Positions 9,901 through 19,654 of a stretch of DNA of 64,000 nt are shown here, piece by piece (position 1 is the first letter of the stretch; every line of letters begins with the position of its first letter). This DNA is from Sipunculus nudus (Eukaryota; Annelida; Sipuncula; Golfingiida; Sipunculidae). Both the position numbers and the translations under genes were made by a program. Under the pieces are notes generated by a model that was given only the letters and a program-made list of their open reading frames with translations, was not told the DNA's origin and did not search any database. The stretch lies in NCBI GenBank assembly GCA_026874595.1, contig CM049321.1, positions 1,800,479 through 1,864,478 of the forward strand, written 5' to 3'.

Positions 9901-12540
9901 CATATATAATTAAAAGGGAAGAAGCTATTTTTAATGTTAATTTAACATGCTTTATTGGTGATTGGGCCCCTTTTACCAAAGTATCTAATCATCACTGTTT
10001 ATGTCTCGCGATGTTGTTCCGTTATGCACAAACAGTGCTGACGTCATACACAACAATTCAACTGGGATGGATTTCACTCATTCCTATTTTAGTACATGTT
10101 TTGTGCTTTATTTTGCTTTATAATCTCATCTATTGACCATCTGATCACTCAATGCTATCAAGGGTTTGGGGGCTGTTGCCCCATACAGGAACTAGTCGTT
10201 TTGTCACCTCAGTTGATTGGTCATTTAAGAAATATTGTGACAGACTTTGCCTAGCAATACTTTCATTACATATTCTTATAATCAGCAATTCAAATGCAGA
10301 GAAATGAATTGACTTCACCACCAGGGCCCTAATGCCCTGCCCTTTTGACCTAATTATTATAATAAGCCCCTAAAAATGCCACTACACAGGTCTTCCTTGA
10401 AACAGCTTTTAACAAGGCAATAATGACATAGGATTACATTGATGTCATTGACAGACGTCATCGACTGGAATATCTGCACTGATGAATATCATGCCATCAT
10501 TGTGAATCGTCTTGCAATATTTTGGATTTTTTGTCTCATATGAATTACATGCCATGCGGGTAAGACTATATTATTCAGCGGTAGTCGGAGGAATGGCCCC
10601 TGCAATTTTTGCCAAAAATTTTTAATGCTAATTTGTATAAAAAATATCCAAGAAAACATGCCGACAAGGGCACTGGTACAGACGACACGTGTCCTGTTTG
10701 AGAGAGGTCTCACGAAGATTATATTATGGTCAGGCAACTCACCGTTTACAGCAAAATCAGCGACCTAATTAGCTGCATGGAACAGTTATTTTCATGATTA
10801 TTCATAAAATGAATATGCTATTAAGGTCATGTTAAGTTCATGGTGACGTCAATTACGGCCGAGAAAGTTACTGCCAAAAAAATGTGTTTACACTGCAATG
10901 GTTCAGATTTAAGAAAGTTCTTTTAGGCATAAAAAATAAAAAGGTATGGTTCTCAGGCACTTTTTTTCAGAAATCACTGCGGGCATGCAGTATTTAATTT
11001 TTTTTTACCTCTTTTTGTATGTTCCATAAAAATGGCATATGATCAGGGAAAAGTATGAAAATAACACGAGTGTTTTGCTTAACAGGTAAAAGCACTACAT
11101 AACTGAGGAAATCTTTTCAAAATTGAATCATATTATCTTCTTGAAAGATTAAAATCAAAATAAAAATGTTTGAAGCAGGGGGTTAAAACTGATGCGGGCG
11201 GTGCCTGAGAACCATACCTTTTATTGATTTTTTGGCCTAAGCCACTTGTTTTTCTGTATGGCAACCGTGGATGTAGATTTTAATTAAACTTGAATAACAC
11301 CCACATGCAAGAAATTAAAGGACACATTCAAACTCGCTGCCATAAAGGAATTGTTGCGGACAGCGGTGAAGTAAATAGCCCTGAATACCATGGTGACCAG
11401 TTGGCAATGCTGTACAATGTTTGTATTAACATTTGTAATGTGAAAAATATTTAATAAAAGATTATCTTTTATTCAAAGATCAGATATGATCTCCATGATT
11501 CAATTTTTCATTCTCTTTTGGTGGGCATTTGTGCATTCATTTTTCACGTTCTCCCATGGCCATGTAGAAAGGATTATATAGAATAGCTTATCGCTCCTAT
11601 GATTCCATCAGGCATCAATAACGACAATATGCACATATTTTAAAAGATTCACATACGACAACAATGTCAACATCACACTTGATTCACAGGAAATGAATAA
11701 GTGTGAGTAATGCCAATTTGTGGCAGGTCACATGTTCTGCACTTTTACCACAAAAAAGTCAAAAATACAAATTACATAATTTAAAGTAATGAAACCTCCT
11801 CATACCTCCCTAAAAAAATGATTTAATTTTATAAAATGTAAAATAGAATCGATGCATAATATTCAACATGTAAAACTGCAATCAAAGAATTCTCATGTTA
11901 ATAACCTCCTGTCTTGTTACAAGATAATGGAAAGACAAGAATAGATGAAGTTGAAAAAAATCTCTGAAGTACACTGGTCAGTGCTTCAAGTTCAATGAAT
12001 GGACCAGCGTGGGCCGGTGGGAAGCCTTAGCAGACGACATCAACAAGCTGATAAAAGTGTGTAAATGGAGTCAAATCCATACATTCATTACTTATTTTGG
12101 TTTATTTCTCCTTTACATACCTTAAGAGGCCCATCGGCCATCTTGTCAGTTGAATTTTAGACCCAAATTATGACTGATACACAAAGTTGGGCTTCTTTCC
12201 GCCAGCGACCCCTCCAACTCAAACTGAACCGCTCGGGTCCTACGGGCCAATCAAATGCAAATACGTCATCAGGCGGGAGCGTGTCAAAGGTCAATCTACG
12301 GGTCACATGGGGAAACATTGGATCCCGCTCCTACGTCATGAAGCGGGAGCGTGTCAAAGGTCACGGTCATGGTCACATGGAGCAAACATTCATTGTGAAA
12401 CCCGACAGAACCAGAGTAAACCTGCATGCCAGCGAAGCTAATTACTAAATTAGATCCCGAATCATAACATGATAATTTACCACGTTTTTGTTAAATACTA
12501 AAAAACTTACCAGCCATTTGGTCCCGCTATCGTCCGACAT
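572..12540 (-). CDS. TOP2: DNA topoisomerase II, N-terminal part (7 exons, gene continues past left edge)
   Basis: Type IIA topoisomerase that passes one DNA duplex through another in the nucleus using ATP. The coding exons are join(572..784,1787..1884,2413..2558,4919..4982,7284..7377,7803..8039,12511..12540) on the minus strand. They give 882 nt, residues 1-294, and every junction has GT-AG ends and a matching phase. What is seen: the conserved RLSVERIYQKK and LRPDTYIGSVE segments (exon 2), the N-box VNAADNKQRD with Asn122, the IWNNGKGIPVVEH strand with Asn151, TSSN at 178-181 and the ATP-lid glycine loop GRNGYGAK at 192-199. These line up at a constant offset of 31 with the nucleotide-binding residues known in human TOP2A. 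The short N-terminus TKWLTLFDNMNA resembles the TOP2B start. The transducer, cleavage and C-terminal domains lie outside the window. Invertebrates usually have a single TOP2. Confidence 0.97.
785..1786 (-). other. TOP2 intron 6
   Basis: Intron of 1002 bp with GT-AG ends. Its only distinctive feature is a run of 21 G at 1521-1541, which is C21 in the pre-mRNA. Confidence 0.85.
1521..1541. repeat. Poly-G tract (21 nt)
   Basis: Uninterrupted mononucleotide run inside TOP2 intron 6. Confidence 0.95.
1787..1884 (-). CDS. TOP2: TOP2 exon 6 (ATP-lid loop)
   Basis: 98 nt with acceptor CCCAG and donor GTGAGG. It encodes GGRNGYGAKLCNIFSKKFTV followed by ETSSSEYKKAFKQ. The GRNGYGAK glycine loop that binds the phosphates is complete. 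Confidence 0.96.
2413..2558 (-). CDS. TOP2: TOP2 exon 5
   Basis: 146 nt with acceptor GCAG and donor GTAAAT. It encodes ENNKIKIWNNGKGIPVVEHK, then TEKMYVPTLIFGHLLTSSN and YDDTERKVTG. It holds Asn151 and the Ser-Ser-Asn ribose/base contacts of the ATP site. Confidence 0.96.
2903..2950 (-). repeat. Terminus of a TTAGCTCAG/CTTGTTT family element
   Basis: On the minus strand this reads AGCTGAGCACAGTGACCCAT then AGGTCCCTTGTTTTTTT, the same ending as elements near 44.6, 48.35, 53.49 and 54.32 kb. It lies in TOP2 intron 4. The other end of this copy was not traced. Confidence 0.6.
3910..3953. repeat. Poly-G tract (44 nt)
   Basis: Forty-four consecutive G on the plus strand in TOP2 intron 4. The pre-mRNA carries C44 and the template strand is G44. 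This is the longest homopolymer in the window. Confidence 0.97.
4100..4806 (-). repeat. TTAGCTCAG-headed interspersed element, minus-strand copy
   Basis: Read on the minus strand it starts TTTAGCTCAGCTGACTATAA at 4806, runs through a GTCCGTCCGTCCG block and then matches the copies starting at 45726 and 49862. Shared marks are the 'gaatccaaaattc', 'gatctcctacca' and 'tttgcccaactttgaccatgg' segments. No coding frame is recognisable. It is inserted in TOP2 intron 4. Confidence 0.8.
4919..4982 (-). CDS. TOP2: TOP2 exon 4 (N-box)
   Basis: 64 nt with a GCAG acceptor and a GTGAGT donor. It encodes VNAADNKQRDPSMNCIKIDI, the GHKL N-box; Asn122 is the expected metal-ATP ligand. Confidence 0.95.
5065..6846. 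mobile_element. hAT-like non-autonomous DNA element
   Basis: The left end CAGGGCTGCCACATTTACAC and the right end GTGTAAACGTGGCAGCCCT are inverted copies. Near-identical flanks (ATTAACCATA left, ATTACCATA right) look like an 8-9 bp target-site duplication with one extra base. CAGGG termini and 8-bp duplications are typical of hAT elements. I see no transposase frame in the 1.78 kb. It sits in TOP2 intron 3. The family assignment is inferred from the ends only. Confidence 0.65.
6538..6790. repeat. Tandem duplication, about 128-bp unit, two copies
   Basis: Two adjacent copies share 'agtttccac.tcttc.tat', 'tttgctaatatatat', 'acagatttcccaac.atatt' and 'ctgacagagtatatcatgca'. It lies at the right end of the hAT-like element. 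Confidence 0.8.
7284..7377 (-). CDS. TOP2: TOP2 exon 3
   Basis: 94 nt, entered in phase 0 and left in phase 1 at a GTAAGT donor. It encodes PMWVYDDMRERMVQ, then REITYVPGLYKIFDEIL, the helix that leads into the ATP-binding N-box. Confidence 0.96.
7378..7802 (-). other. TOP2 intron 2
   Basis: Intron of 425 bp with GT-AG ends. No repeat or second gene is seen. Confidence 0.85.
7803..8039 (-). CDS. TOP2: TOP2 exon 2
   Basis: This exon has 79 codons in phase 0/0, with acceptor CAG at 8040-8042 and donor GTAGAG. It encodes a lysine- and aspartate-rich linker, then KKRLSVERIYQKKSQLEHIL and LRPDTYIGSVEKATQ, the first conserved block of the eukaryotic topoisomerase II ATPase domain. Confidence 0.96.
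9730..9985 (+). repeat. Interspersed repeat ending in GTGATTGGGCCCCTTTT
   Basis: Homologous to 27985-28218. The shared order is 'tgtggctc.g.gatgca', 'tttatgttgacacctgtga', 'gtccact.tttt', 'gagtaagcaaa.ggtt', 'aacatgcttta' and 'ggtgattgggcccctttta'. A third trace of the end is at 55669-55690. Confidence 0.75.
10941..11220. mobile_element. MITE with perfect 20-bp terminal inverted repeats, copy 1
   Basis: 280 bp. The left end AAGGTATGGTTCTCAGGCAC is the exact reverse complement of the right end at 11201-11220. The interior is AT-rich with no coding frame. A diverged copy is at 30789-31097. This points to a non-autonomous DNA transposon mobilised by an unknown transposase. Confidence 0.85.
12240..12388. 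promoter_or_regulatory. 70-bp direct duplication carrying TACGTCA CRE-like sites
   Basis: Two copies offset by exactly 70 bp share TACGTCAT (12262 and 12332), GCGGGAGCGTGTCAAAGGTCA in two halves (from 12273 and 12343) and GGTCACATGG. Just before the first copy are CCAAT (12247) and the octamer ATGCAAAT (12255). The block lies about 150 bp downstream of TOP2 exon 1. A regulatory role is inferred. Confidence 0.45.
12511..12540 (-). CDS. TOP2: TOP2 exon 1 (initiator exon)
   Basis: Ten codons, MSDDSGTKWL, followed by a GTAAGT donor in phase 0. The ATG has G at -3. The open frame upstream to 12657 has no in-frame ATG (it opens with TTG), so this ATG is the natural start. Joining to exon 2 gives KWLTLFDN, which matches the N-terminal layout of animal TOP2B-like proteins. 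Confidence 0.85.
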
Positions 12541-13990
12541 GGCTCTGTTCCTTGTGAATTTCTTGGGAAAAAGCAGCCGGTTTTCAAACTGATTTGAAAT
12601 GGAGGTTTTACCGCGGGCACAAGTGCGTGCAGCGGAAAGCCGAATGAAACCGAACAATGTACAGCAAAAAATTAAAATTCCAGTGAACTAGATATCCATT
12701 TGTATGTTTAGATTCACGTGTGACCTGAAAGCCAGCCAATAATGGACGCAAATTTCATGAAAACTGGGTTTGCCAGGCAAGGGGGAAGTGAAAATCTCGA
12801 TCAGGTTGGAGTGGTCCTTTGTTGGCTGGGGTTTGAACGTGAAGTATTCCGTCCCTGTGCGTCAATCAGAGCTATCGTTCAGCATGGCTATAATCCAAAT
12901 GTGCTTATCCAGGAAAAAATCCGCTGAAATGATGAATAAGCACAGATTATCCAAACAGTAAACAAAATTTCAGCCACTCAATTCCCTGGAAGCAGGGTCA
13001 ATTCAAATGCCATTAACCAGTGTCGCATACATATTTGACAGAGAGTTTTTCTTCTCGGAAATTTTATGTTACTTTTGGTAGGTATAGTAACAAGTAATAT
13101 AATAGCATTCACGTGTGCATAAAAATCCAAAACTGTAATTCCCTAAATGTTCATCATGAGAGGGTTTATTAAAAATACACTGAATACATCGTTGTTTGCT
13201 TCAAAGAAATCGGAAGCTCCAATATTCATATATCACAAGATTGAGATCTGTTAATTTTTTTTATCATGTACAAGAATAAAAGTCTTACATATAAATGTAC
13301 AGACCACTTTTTCATTGCATTGTCTCTACGGTTTATAGAAAATAAACTTTAAAGTCTGAAGAAATGTAACTATTCCGTCATTATTTTAACGTAGTTGTTT
13401 TTTTTTTTTTATTACAAATAAATAAAGCCTATAACTAATGTAATTGACATCCTTCGATCTCCCCCCCCCCCCATAAAAATAAAAATTAAAACAAAATATA
13501 AACACACACAAACACAGAGTTGACAAATTTTTTCATAGGTGATTGTGAAAGCACAGTATACTTTTTTATATATTGGTGCTTATCATACAAGCTATATATA
13601 TTACATATTTGCGCATGCCTTCATGTAATTAATTGGCAGCTGGAACGAACGGGTAAAATTTTAATTTATCATTGATTTTGCTTACGTTTTTTCATTCTGA
13701 CTGAAGTCCGTGCCTGGCTGTCGGCTACGTATACTAATTATAGTGTGGAATGGCGGTGAGGTGTCATTTCTTATTAAAGGACATTTTTTACAACTTAAGT
13801 ATTTTCGGGTAAACATGTCTGTACCGTGCACAGCTAGTACGCCATTATATATAAAATCAATATAAAAAGGATCTTCGTAATAAATGTTTAAGTTTCTGTT
13901 TGGTGAACACAAAAACCTCGTTTTTTTTTCCTTTTCAATACTCATTAAAAACAGAACATACAAGGCCGCCTAACTTTGTATTTCATGTCA
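12541..13990. other. Start of the TOP2-UBE2G2 intergenic region
   Basis: Contains the presumed TOP2 promoter and 5' leader (first about 150 bp, relatively GC-rich) and then AT-rich DNA with a C12 run near 13461. No gene is recognised. Confidence 0.6.
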
Positions 13991-14039
13991 ACACAGCCTG
14001 CTGTAAATGGGTTGCTGTTCCTGTTCTGTTACGAAGCAT

Positions 14040-14352
14040 CTGATGGGTCTAGATATATAGTAAAACTGACTGACTGAAAGTGAAGACGGCGCTCGAGCCA
14101 GTCACAGCTAGATCCAGAAAATCCGGGCGGCTCTGGCTTCCTCAGCAACGATAAATTTTGACAGTCGGTATACATTTTAAGGCGAAAATGTAAGATGCAT
14201 GAGAGAGGTGCATGCATGGAAGAAGCCGGAGAGCCCAGTGATCGAGAACCACCGACCTTGGACGAGCCACTAAAACCCACTCTCATGGCAGCAACTGGGA
14301 TCGAACCCGGGTCGCCAGCGGAAAAGGCCGAACGTTGTCAACTTGGCTGTCC
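14040..14352 (-). mobile_element. tRNA-derived SINE
   Basis: On the minus strand the head reads GGACAGCCAAGTTGACAACG and then GACCCGGGTTCGATCCCAGT. That gives a split RNA polymerase III promoter with an A-box-like AGCCAAGTTG and a B box GGTTCGATCCC. A non-tRNA body follows with GAGTGGGTTTTAGTGGCTCG and CTCTCCGGCTTCTTCC, segments of the kind seen in other invertebrate SINEs. It ends about 30 bp from the left end of the adjacent solo LTR. It is not a functional tRNA gene because the acceptor stem does not close. Confidence 0.75.
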
Positions 14353-14379
14353 AGTAAAAGGTTAATTCATAGTAAAAGG

Positions 14380-15642
14380 TGTTACGTGTATCTGTTTTAT
14401 AGTGTTACATGTATATCTGTTTTGTTATGCGCAGGGTTTGGCGTAATGCTGATGACAAAAAAAAACTTGCTTGCATATATTAATAGCTGGGAAACTGGTT
14501 ATACGGTCCAATGGCCGAAACCGCTAGTATAAATTAAGGCTTTGCGTCTCGAAACACTGTCGTTCACAAGATCGGGTTCGGCTCTCGAATGGCATGGCTG
14601 GGTCTCCGCTGCTGGGATCGGTAGAGGGAATGTAGGTTGCTTAATTCTGGCTTTGCGGCTGTGGATGCTGTAGCTTTCCTGAAAGATCACCGACTCGGGT
14701 TGGACGGTGGCGGCCTTTGCGGCTCTCTGCTTGGCTTGGTGTGGCATTGCGACTGTTGGCTCAGAGGACATGCCTATAAGGAGCGCACAGGGCTGTCGAG
14801 GTCTTGACCGCAGCAACCTGTAGCTGCTCGAAAAGCGTATACTTTCTTTGGCTTGGCTTGGGTTTGGCGTAGGCATTCTGTTTCGTGTTCAGCAAGCCCT
14901 CGGCGTTCCTATGGTACCGTACTGGTTGAACCCTCGCAGAGAGTAGAGACACAGTGCTCGTGCTACTCTGGAATTTTCTGGTCTGTTCATGCGCTTTGAG
15001 CGTGTGTATCGTTGTGTTCTTTGAGATATTCGGGAAAAAGAAGTTTCTTGGCTTTGGGTGAAAAAGTTATAAATAGGGGCTGTGTTTAGAGCCGGGAGAG
15101 AGAGAGAGAAAAAATTCCAGCGGACAAGGAAAAGTGTAATTAGTTTTGGGACCTTTCCGATAATTGCAGAACTTATAGATATTCTTCGGACTTTGTAACA
15201 GATTTTATACAGTCTTCAGTTTGCCTTTTGGATTATTATCAGAACTTCACTTTTGGAATACAACATATTGATTTCGGAATTGAATCGGACTATTCTCTGA
15301 GATGATTTGCATGAACTGTTCATCTGGAATATTTATGTTAAAGGACTCTTGTAGAGCTGTAACAGTGGTGGTATCCAGAAATCAAAGCCTAGGATCCGGA
15401 CACTCTGGTTCTGTACATTTTATTTGTTATACTTTGTAATTGTATTGATTTAGTGTATTTTAATGTTAGGCTTGTTTTAAGAATAAATTATAATTATTTG
15501 TTAACAAAAAAACACTGACTTCTTTATTTATACCCATAGACATTTCACGCTACCTAGTGTAACAGAATCTGATTTATTTTCTCCGTAACAAACTTTATGT
15601 TCGTCTCGACTACGTGCTCTGTTTTTATTAGGTTCCGTAACA
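14380..15642 (+). mobile_element. Solo LTR 1 (LTR retrotransposon remnant)
   Basis: 1263 bp bounded by TGTTACG and its inverted copy CGTAACA and flanked on both sides by AAGG, a 4-bp target-site duplication. Inside are a TATA box (TTATAAATAGGGG near 15068) and AATAAA near 15483 in the right order for U3-R-U5 on the plus strand. No internal coding region or second LTR is present, so it looks like the product of LTR-LTR recombination. The superfamily is not determinable from the LTR; a 4-bp duplication would fit Gypsy. Confidence 0.75.
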
Positions 15643-16196
15643 AAGGTTAATGCATAATATACGGCCCTCCACGAATTAATATGTTCCTGAATTTTGGACC
15701 AGTGATCCATTAATTTTTCCTGATTGCTCTGTTAATATTGATCTGTAGACATTACGAACTAAATATAATAGAGAATAATTTTTAAAGGAGAGAGAGAGCC
15801 CCCCCCCCTCGAGTACCAACAGCACCTGAACAAAACAGGCAACAATTAAAGCCTTTTAGATCAAACATAAAGGAAGTTATTGTAATGCCATGCAACTTCT
15901 CTTTGAACACGGAAGTGTTGGATGACTCTGTGTTATGAACTACCACTTCTGTATGTATTAATCATCACCTGCAAGATTTGTCCACTCCTACTTATCCAAA
16001 GAAAACAAAGCATCCGCCCGGCTTAAACGGCCATCATTGTTTGACATTTCAACCTCATTGTTTAATTTCTTTATTTAGATTTCTCTTGCATTTTACACTG
16101 CAACTGTAATCGAGACCGGGATAAAGAGTATCAAAGTTTTAATGTACACCACCTTAAACATCTTGTACACACACATGCATACACACACATGCAATT

Positions 16197-16210
16197 TCTC
16201 TCTCTCTCTC

Positions 16211-16271
<61 letters not shown>

Positions 16272-16283
16272 GTATTTATATAG
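16197..16283. repeat. (CT)n then (AT)n microsatellite
   Basis: Compound dinucleotide run of about 50 bp CT followed by about 35 bp AT. Confidence 0.95.
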
Positions 16284-16595
16284 TGAAACTTCTCAAGCCG
16301 GTCACGTATAGGGGACTTAAAGATTTTGTACGTTCTAGTATTCTAATAAGTGAGTTGTCCTGTTTAGAGGGGTTTGGCATATTGCGTAAATTCTTCATTG
16401 ATTGTTACTGGTGTCTTCTGTATTTTGAATTATTGTACGCTTATTGTGAAATGCATGTATTAACTATATTAAAAATTTATATTCAAAAGAGATTAAATAT
16501 GCAATTCTAATTTTTAAATATAATCTAAAAAAAGGGGGAGAAAGAAAGATAAAACTTTCTTTCACTCTGACATTAATCAGTCAGGCCTCGTACAT

Positions 16596-16696
<101 letters not shown>

Positions 16697-18131
16697 CTTT
16701 ATATATTTATCAGTGTTGTATAGTCGAGACACAACGTTCTTTGACCAATTAAGGCCGAGTTACCACCAACCAAGGGCCAGAGCCCATACAACTATAAGAT
16801 GCAGTATCTGAATTCTGGTATGAGTTAAAGCTCATGAAGCCAATATTGTAAGTAACTCGAACGAAGCTGCAAATATTTTAACACCGAAAGAAAGGGATGT
16901 CTATAAAATAGGTCAAACTGTTTAGCAGCCTCGAGCCGGCCGTACGGCCTTATGCGTATGTGCGTAAAAAATATTTTTCCATTTGCGCGTATATGCGTAT
17001 ATATGTGTGAACTGGCGGACGTATATATATTTGTACAATCGATCTAACAGGTCTTCCACAAAAAAATGGTGAAGTGACGTCATTTTACCACGAATTCCCG
17101 AGTTCACGCAGACCTAATATATCTGCGTAATAATCGCTCCTGCATGTTATGTGGTAGAGGGTTGTAAAATTTGGTGAGTCGTGTATAATTATAATTATTA
17201 TTATTTTTATATATATAATGATATGGGCCCTTAAATACAGGGGCATACTCTAAAAAATCCCTATAGTAAATCCCAATAAAAGGACTCAAACCAGGGGAGA
17301 ACCAATGGGAAAAGAGAGTTGCGGGAGGGCGTGGAGGAGAAATGAACAGTGTGGGAAACTTTTAAAATTACGATTGTAAAAAGGCACAATTCCTTAAATC
17401 TTTAGGCCAATTAGTAATACAAAAATGCTTAAGGGAAAATACAAAATTAATTGTATCATAATAATTCAGTTCAGGTATCACTATTAAAATTTAGGATTTT
17501 GAAAATATTGTAGGTGGGGTGGGGGGACTGTACAATTGCCCCCCCCCCTTCATGTCCGATCCCTTTTGAGCCTTCACGCATCCACTAAAGTGGAATTCAA
17601 AATGACCCAGAAGACACAGGTTATATTTTTGTCTATTTAAACCATGCATCACACTAAAAATCAAATCATATTTTTTTACACTGACCTTTTCTTGTCTCGT
17701 TTTTTAATTTTATGTTTTTAACTTCATCTTTAGCTTAATCAGGAACATTGCAGTTTGACTATTTAAAAGTTCCGTGTTTAAATTATATTTAAGTATTCAA
17801 ATGGATATTATTCTTTAACAATTGCATGCCCCCCCTCCGAATTAGAAAACAAACTAAACACTGTAAATGAAGAATTGCGTGAGATAATGTATAGTTACAG
17901 CTCTAGTAAAGATATAAATAACTCCTTTTCTGATATTCAGTATTCGCGTATCAAAGCAGAGACCGAATTTAGGAAAGGGTTATATATGGATTAAAAATAA
18001 TGCGGATGTTCATGTGTTTATTTACCTAGCCTACCGAAACCACAGCAACATTAATTCTAATGCTAAATGCTTCATTGTGGAAAATCTATATACTCGCCAT
18101 CCAGGCCAGTCTGTCTCTGCATGTTTGTTTT

Positions 18132-18164
18132 TCTGTCTGTCTGTCTGTCTGTCTCTCTCCCTTC

Positions 18165-18231
<67 letters not shown>
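18132..18231. repeat. Compound (CTGT)n-C10-(CT)n-(AT)n microsatellite
   Basis: Simple repeat directly abutting the 3' tail of the minus-strand non-LTR element. Such elements often end in or seed simple repeats. Confidence 0.95.
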
Positions 18232-18235
<4 letters not shown>

Positions 18236-18239
<4 letters not shown>

Positions 18240-19545
18240 AATAACATATTTAATTTATATAGCGCTAATTCAACAAAACACTTATCAAAAGCGCTTTACA
18301 AGGCTAATAACAAAAGTTAATTCAACTATTACTAATGGCACAATTATAAAATATAATATAAATAAAATAAACATGTATAACAAGATACCTGCTAAACCCT
18401 GATTTCTAAGAACTACTAAGAGCTATTATCAAAAGGTAAGTCATAAAATTTCTTTTAAAAGAAAGAGGGCGAAACTCTGATTGAACGTAGAAGTTCATTC
18501 CACAGCCTTGGTGCCACAGCTGAGAAGGCTCCGCACGACACATCTCACTTCGTGCTTTAGGAATCACTGAAAGTCCTTGGTCGGATGATATAAGCTGCCT
18601 GACTAGAACATAAAAAGTTAAAAGTTAATTGATATAAATTGGCGATTAACCATTTATGGCTTTGATTAACAATAGTAGAATTTTAAAATCAATGCGCTGT
18701 CTCACAGGGAGCCAATGAAGTTCTTTAAGTATTGGTGTTATGTGGTCGCGCTTCTTGGTACCAGTTACAAACCTAGCTGCTGCATTCTGCATTCTCTGTA
18801 GCTGGTCCAGTGACTTGCTATAGGAAGACCACATAGCAAAGAGTTGGAACAGTCAATCCTTGAACTGATAAGAGCATGAATTAATATTATTAGTGAATCT
18901 TGAGTTTGGAAACCCTTTGTCCTAGCAATATAACGCAGGTGGTGAAAAGACAAACTACATCTATTATTTACATACTTGTCAAGACACAGCCCTTGGTCAA
19001 AAACTATACCCAGAGATTTCTAGCACTGTTGTTGGTACAAGGACAGAGTCAAATATGTTAAAAGTTTTCAGTTACCTTCTCTGGTTTGTACCTATAAATC
19101 ATAACCTCAGTTTTATCAGCATTGAGTTATAAAGCAGTTCCTGACACAAACACCTATGTCGTGCAGGCAGGTTTCAATGGTAGAAATATGTACCTTTAAT
19201 TCTTGTTTAAATAATATGTAAATTTGACTGTCATCAGCATCAAAATGACAATCCATTCAAAGTTGTCGTACTAATTCACCAAACCCCCCCCCCCCCCTAA
19301 AAAAACAGAGAGTCCAGCACAGAGCCTTGCGGAACCCCATATGCATAGGTGATCGGTTGGAGAGGACCTATAACCTACAACACTGATAAACTGAATACGA
19401 TTGCACAAGTATGACCTGATCAATTTCAAGGCATTTCCATTTATTCCAAGCCTATAGCTGAAAACGTTGTAACAGGGGCTGATGATCCACTACATCAGAT
19501 TAAGGCTGCAGATAAATCTAGTAATATGAGAATGGATACTTAATC
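18236..19545 (-). pseudogene. Decayed non-LTR retrotransposon, reverse transcriptase C-terminal part and 3' tail
   Basis: Minus-strand reading with frameshifts and stops shows the ordered motifs of a CR1/L2/Jockey-type reverse transcriptase. They are LLDLSAA (motif A, near 19530), GVPQGSVL (19311-19341), FDADDSQIYILF (the usual YADD box, here altered, near 19240), LNADKTEVMIYRYKP, LISSRIDCSNSLL, LDQLQRMQNAAARFVTG and ITPILKELHWLPVRQRIDFK. The 3' tail has TTGTAAAGCGC and GCGCTATATAAATT, common in molluscan non-LTR elements. It is truncated at the 5' side and broken throughout, so inactive. Confidence 0.9.
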
Positions 19546-19550
19546 GGAGT

Positions 19551-19551
<1 letters not shown>

Positions 19552-19615
<64 letters not shown>
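19552..19615. repeat. (AT)n microsatellite
   Basis: About 60 bp of AT dinucleotides between the non-LTR remnant and the long inverted-repeat element. Confidence 0.95.
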
Positions 19616-19617
<2 letters not shown>

Positions 19618-19654
19618 TTGCCCTAGTATATAAGTGCCCGCGGCCCGCCCTGGT

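Larger units (their letters stand above)
8040..12510 (-). other. TOP2 intron 1
   Basis: First intron, 4.47 kb. It carries an interspersed repeat (9730-9985), a MITE (10941-11220) and a CRE-like duplicated block near exon 1 (12240-12388). The stretch 8.8-9.4 kb is less AT-rich and holds several CCAAT-like motifs but no gene that I recognise. Confidence 0.8.

Noticed and set aside
12187-12448. Overlapping open frames of 84-92 codons in TOP2 intron 1
   Set aside because: They run through the duplicated 70-bp block, have no family resemblance and no splice context. The DNA looks regulatory instead.
12541-12657. N-terminal extension of TOP2 upstream of MSDDSG
   Set aside because: The frame is open but has no in-frame ATG; its apparent start is TTG.
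14287-14352. Possible tRNA gene on the minus strand
   Set aside because: A- and B-box matches are present, but the acceptor stem does not pair and a SINE body follows, so it was called a tRNA-derived SINE.
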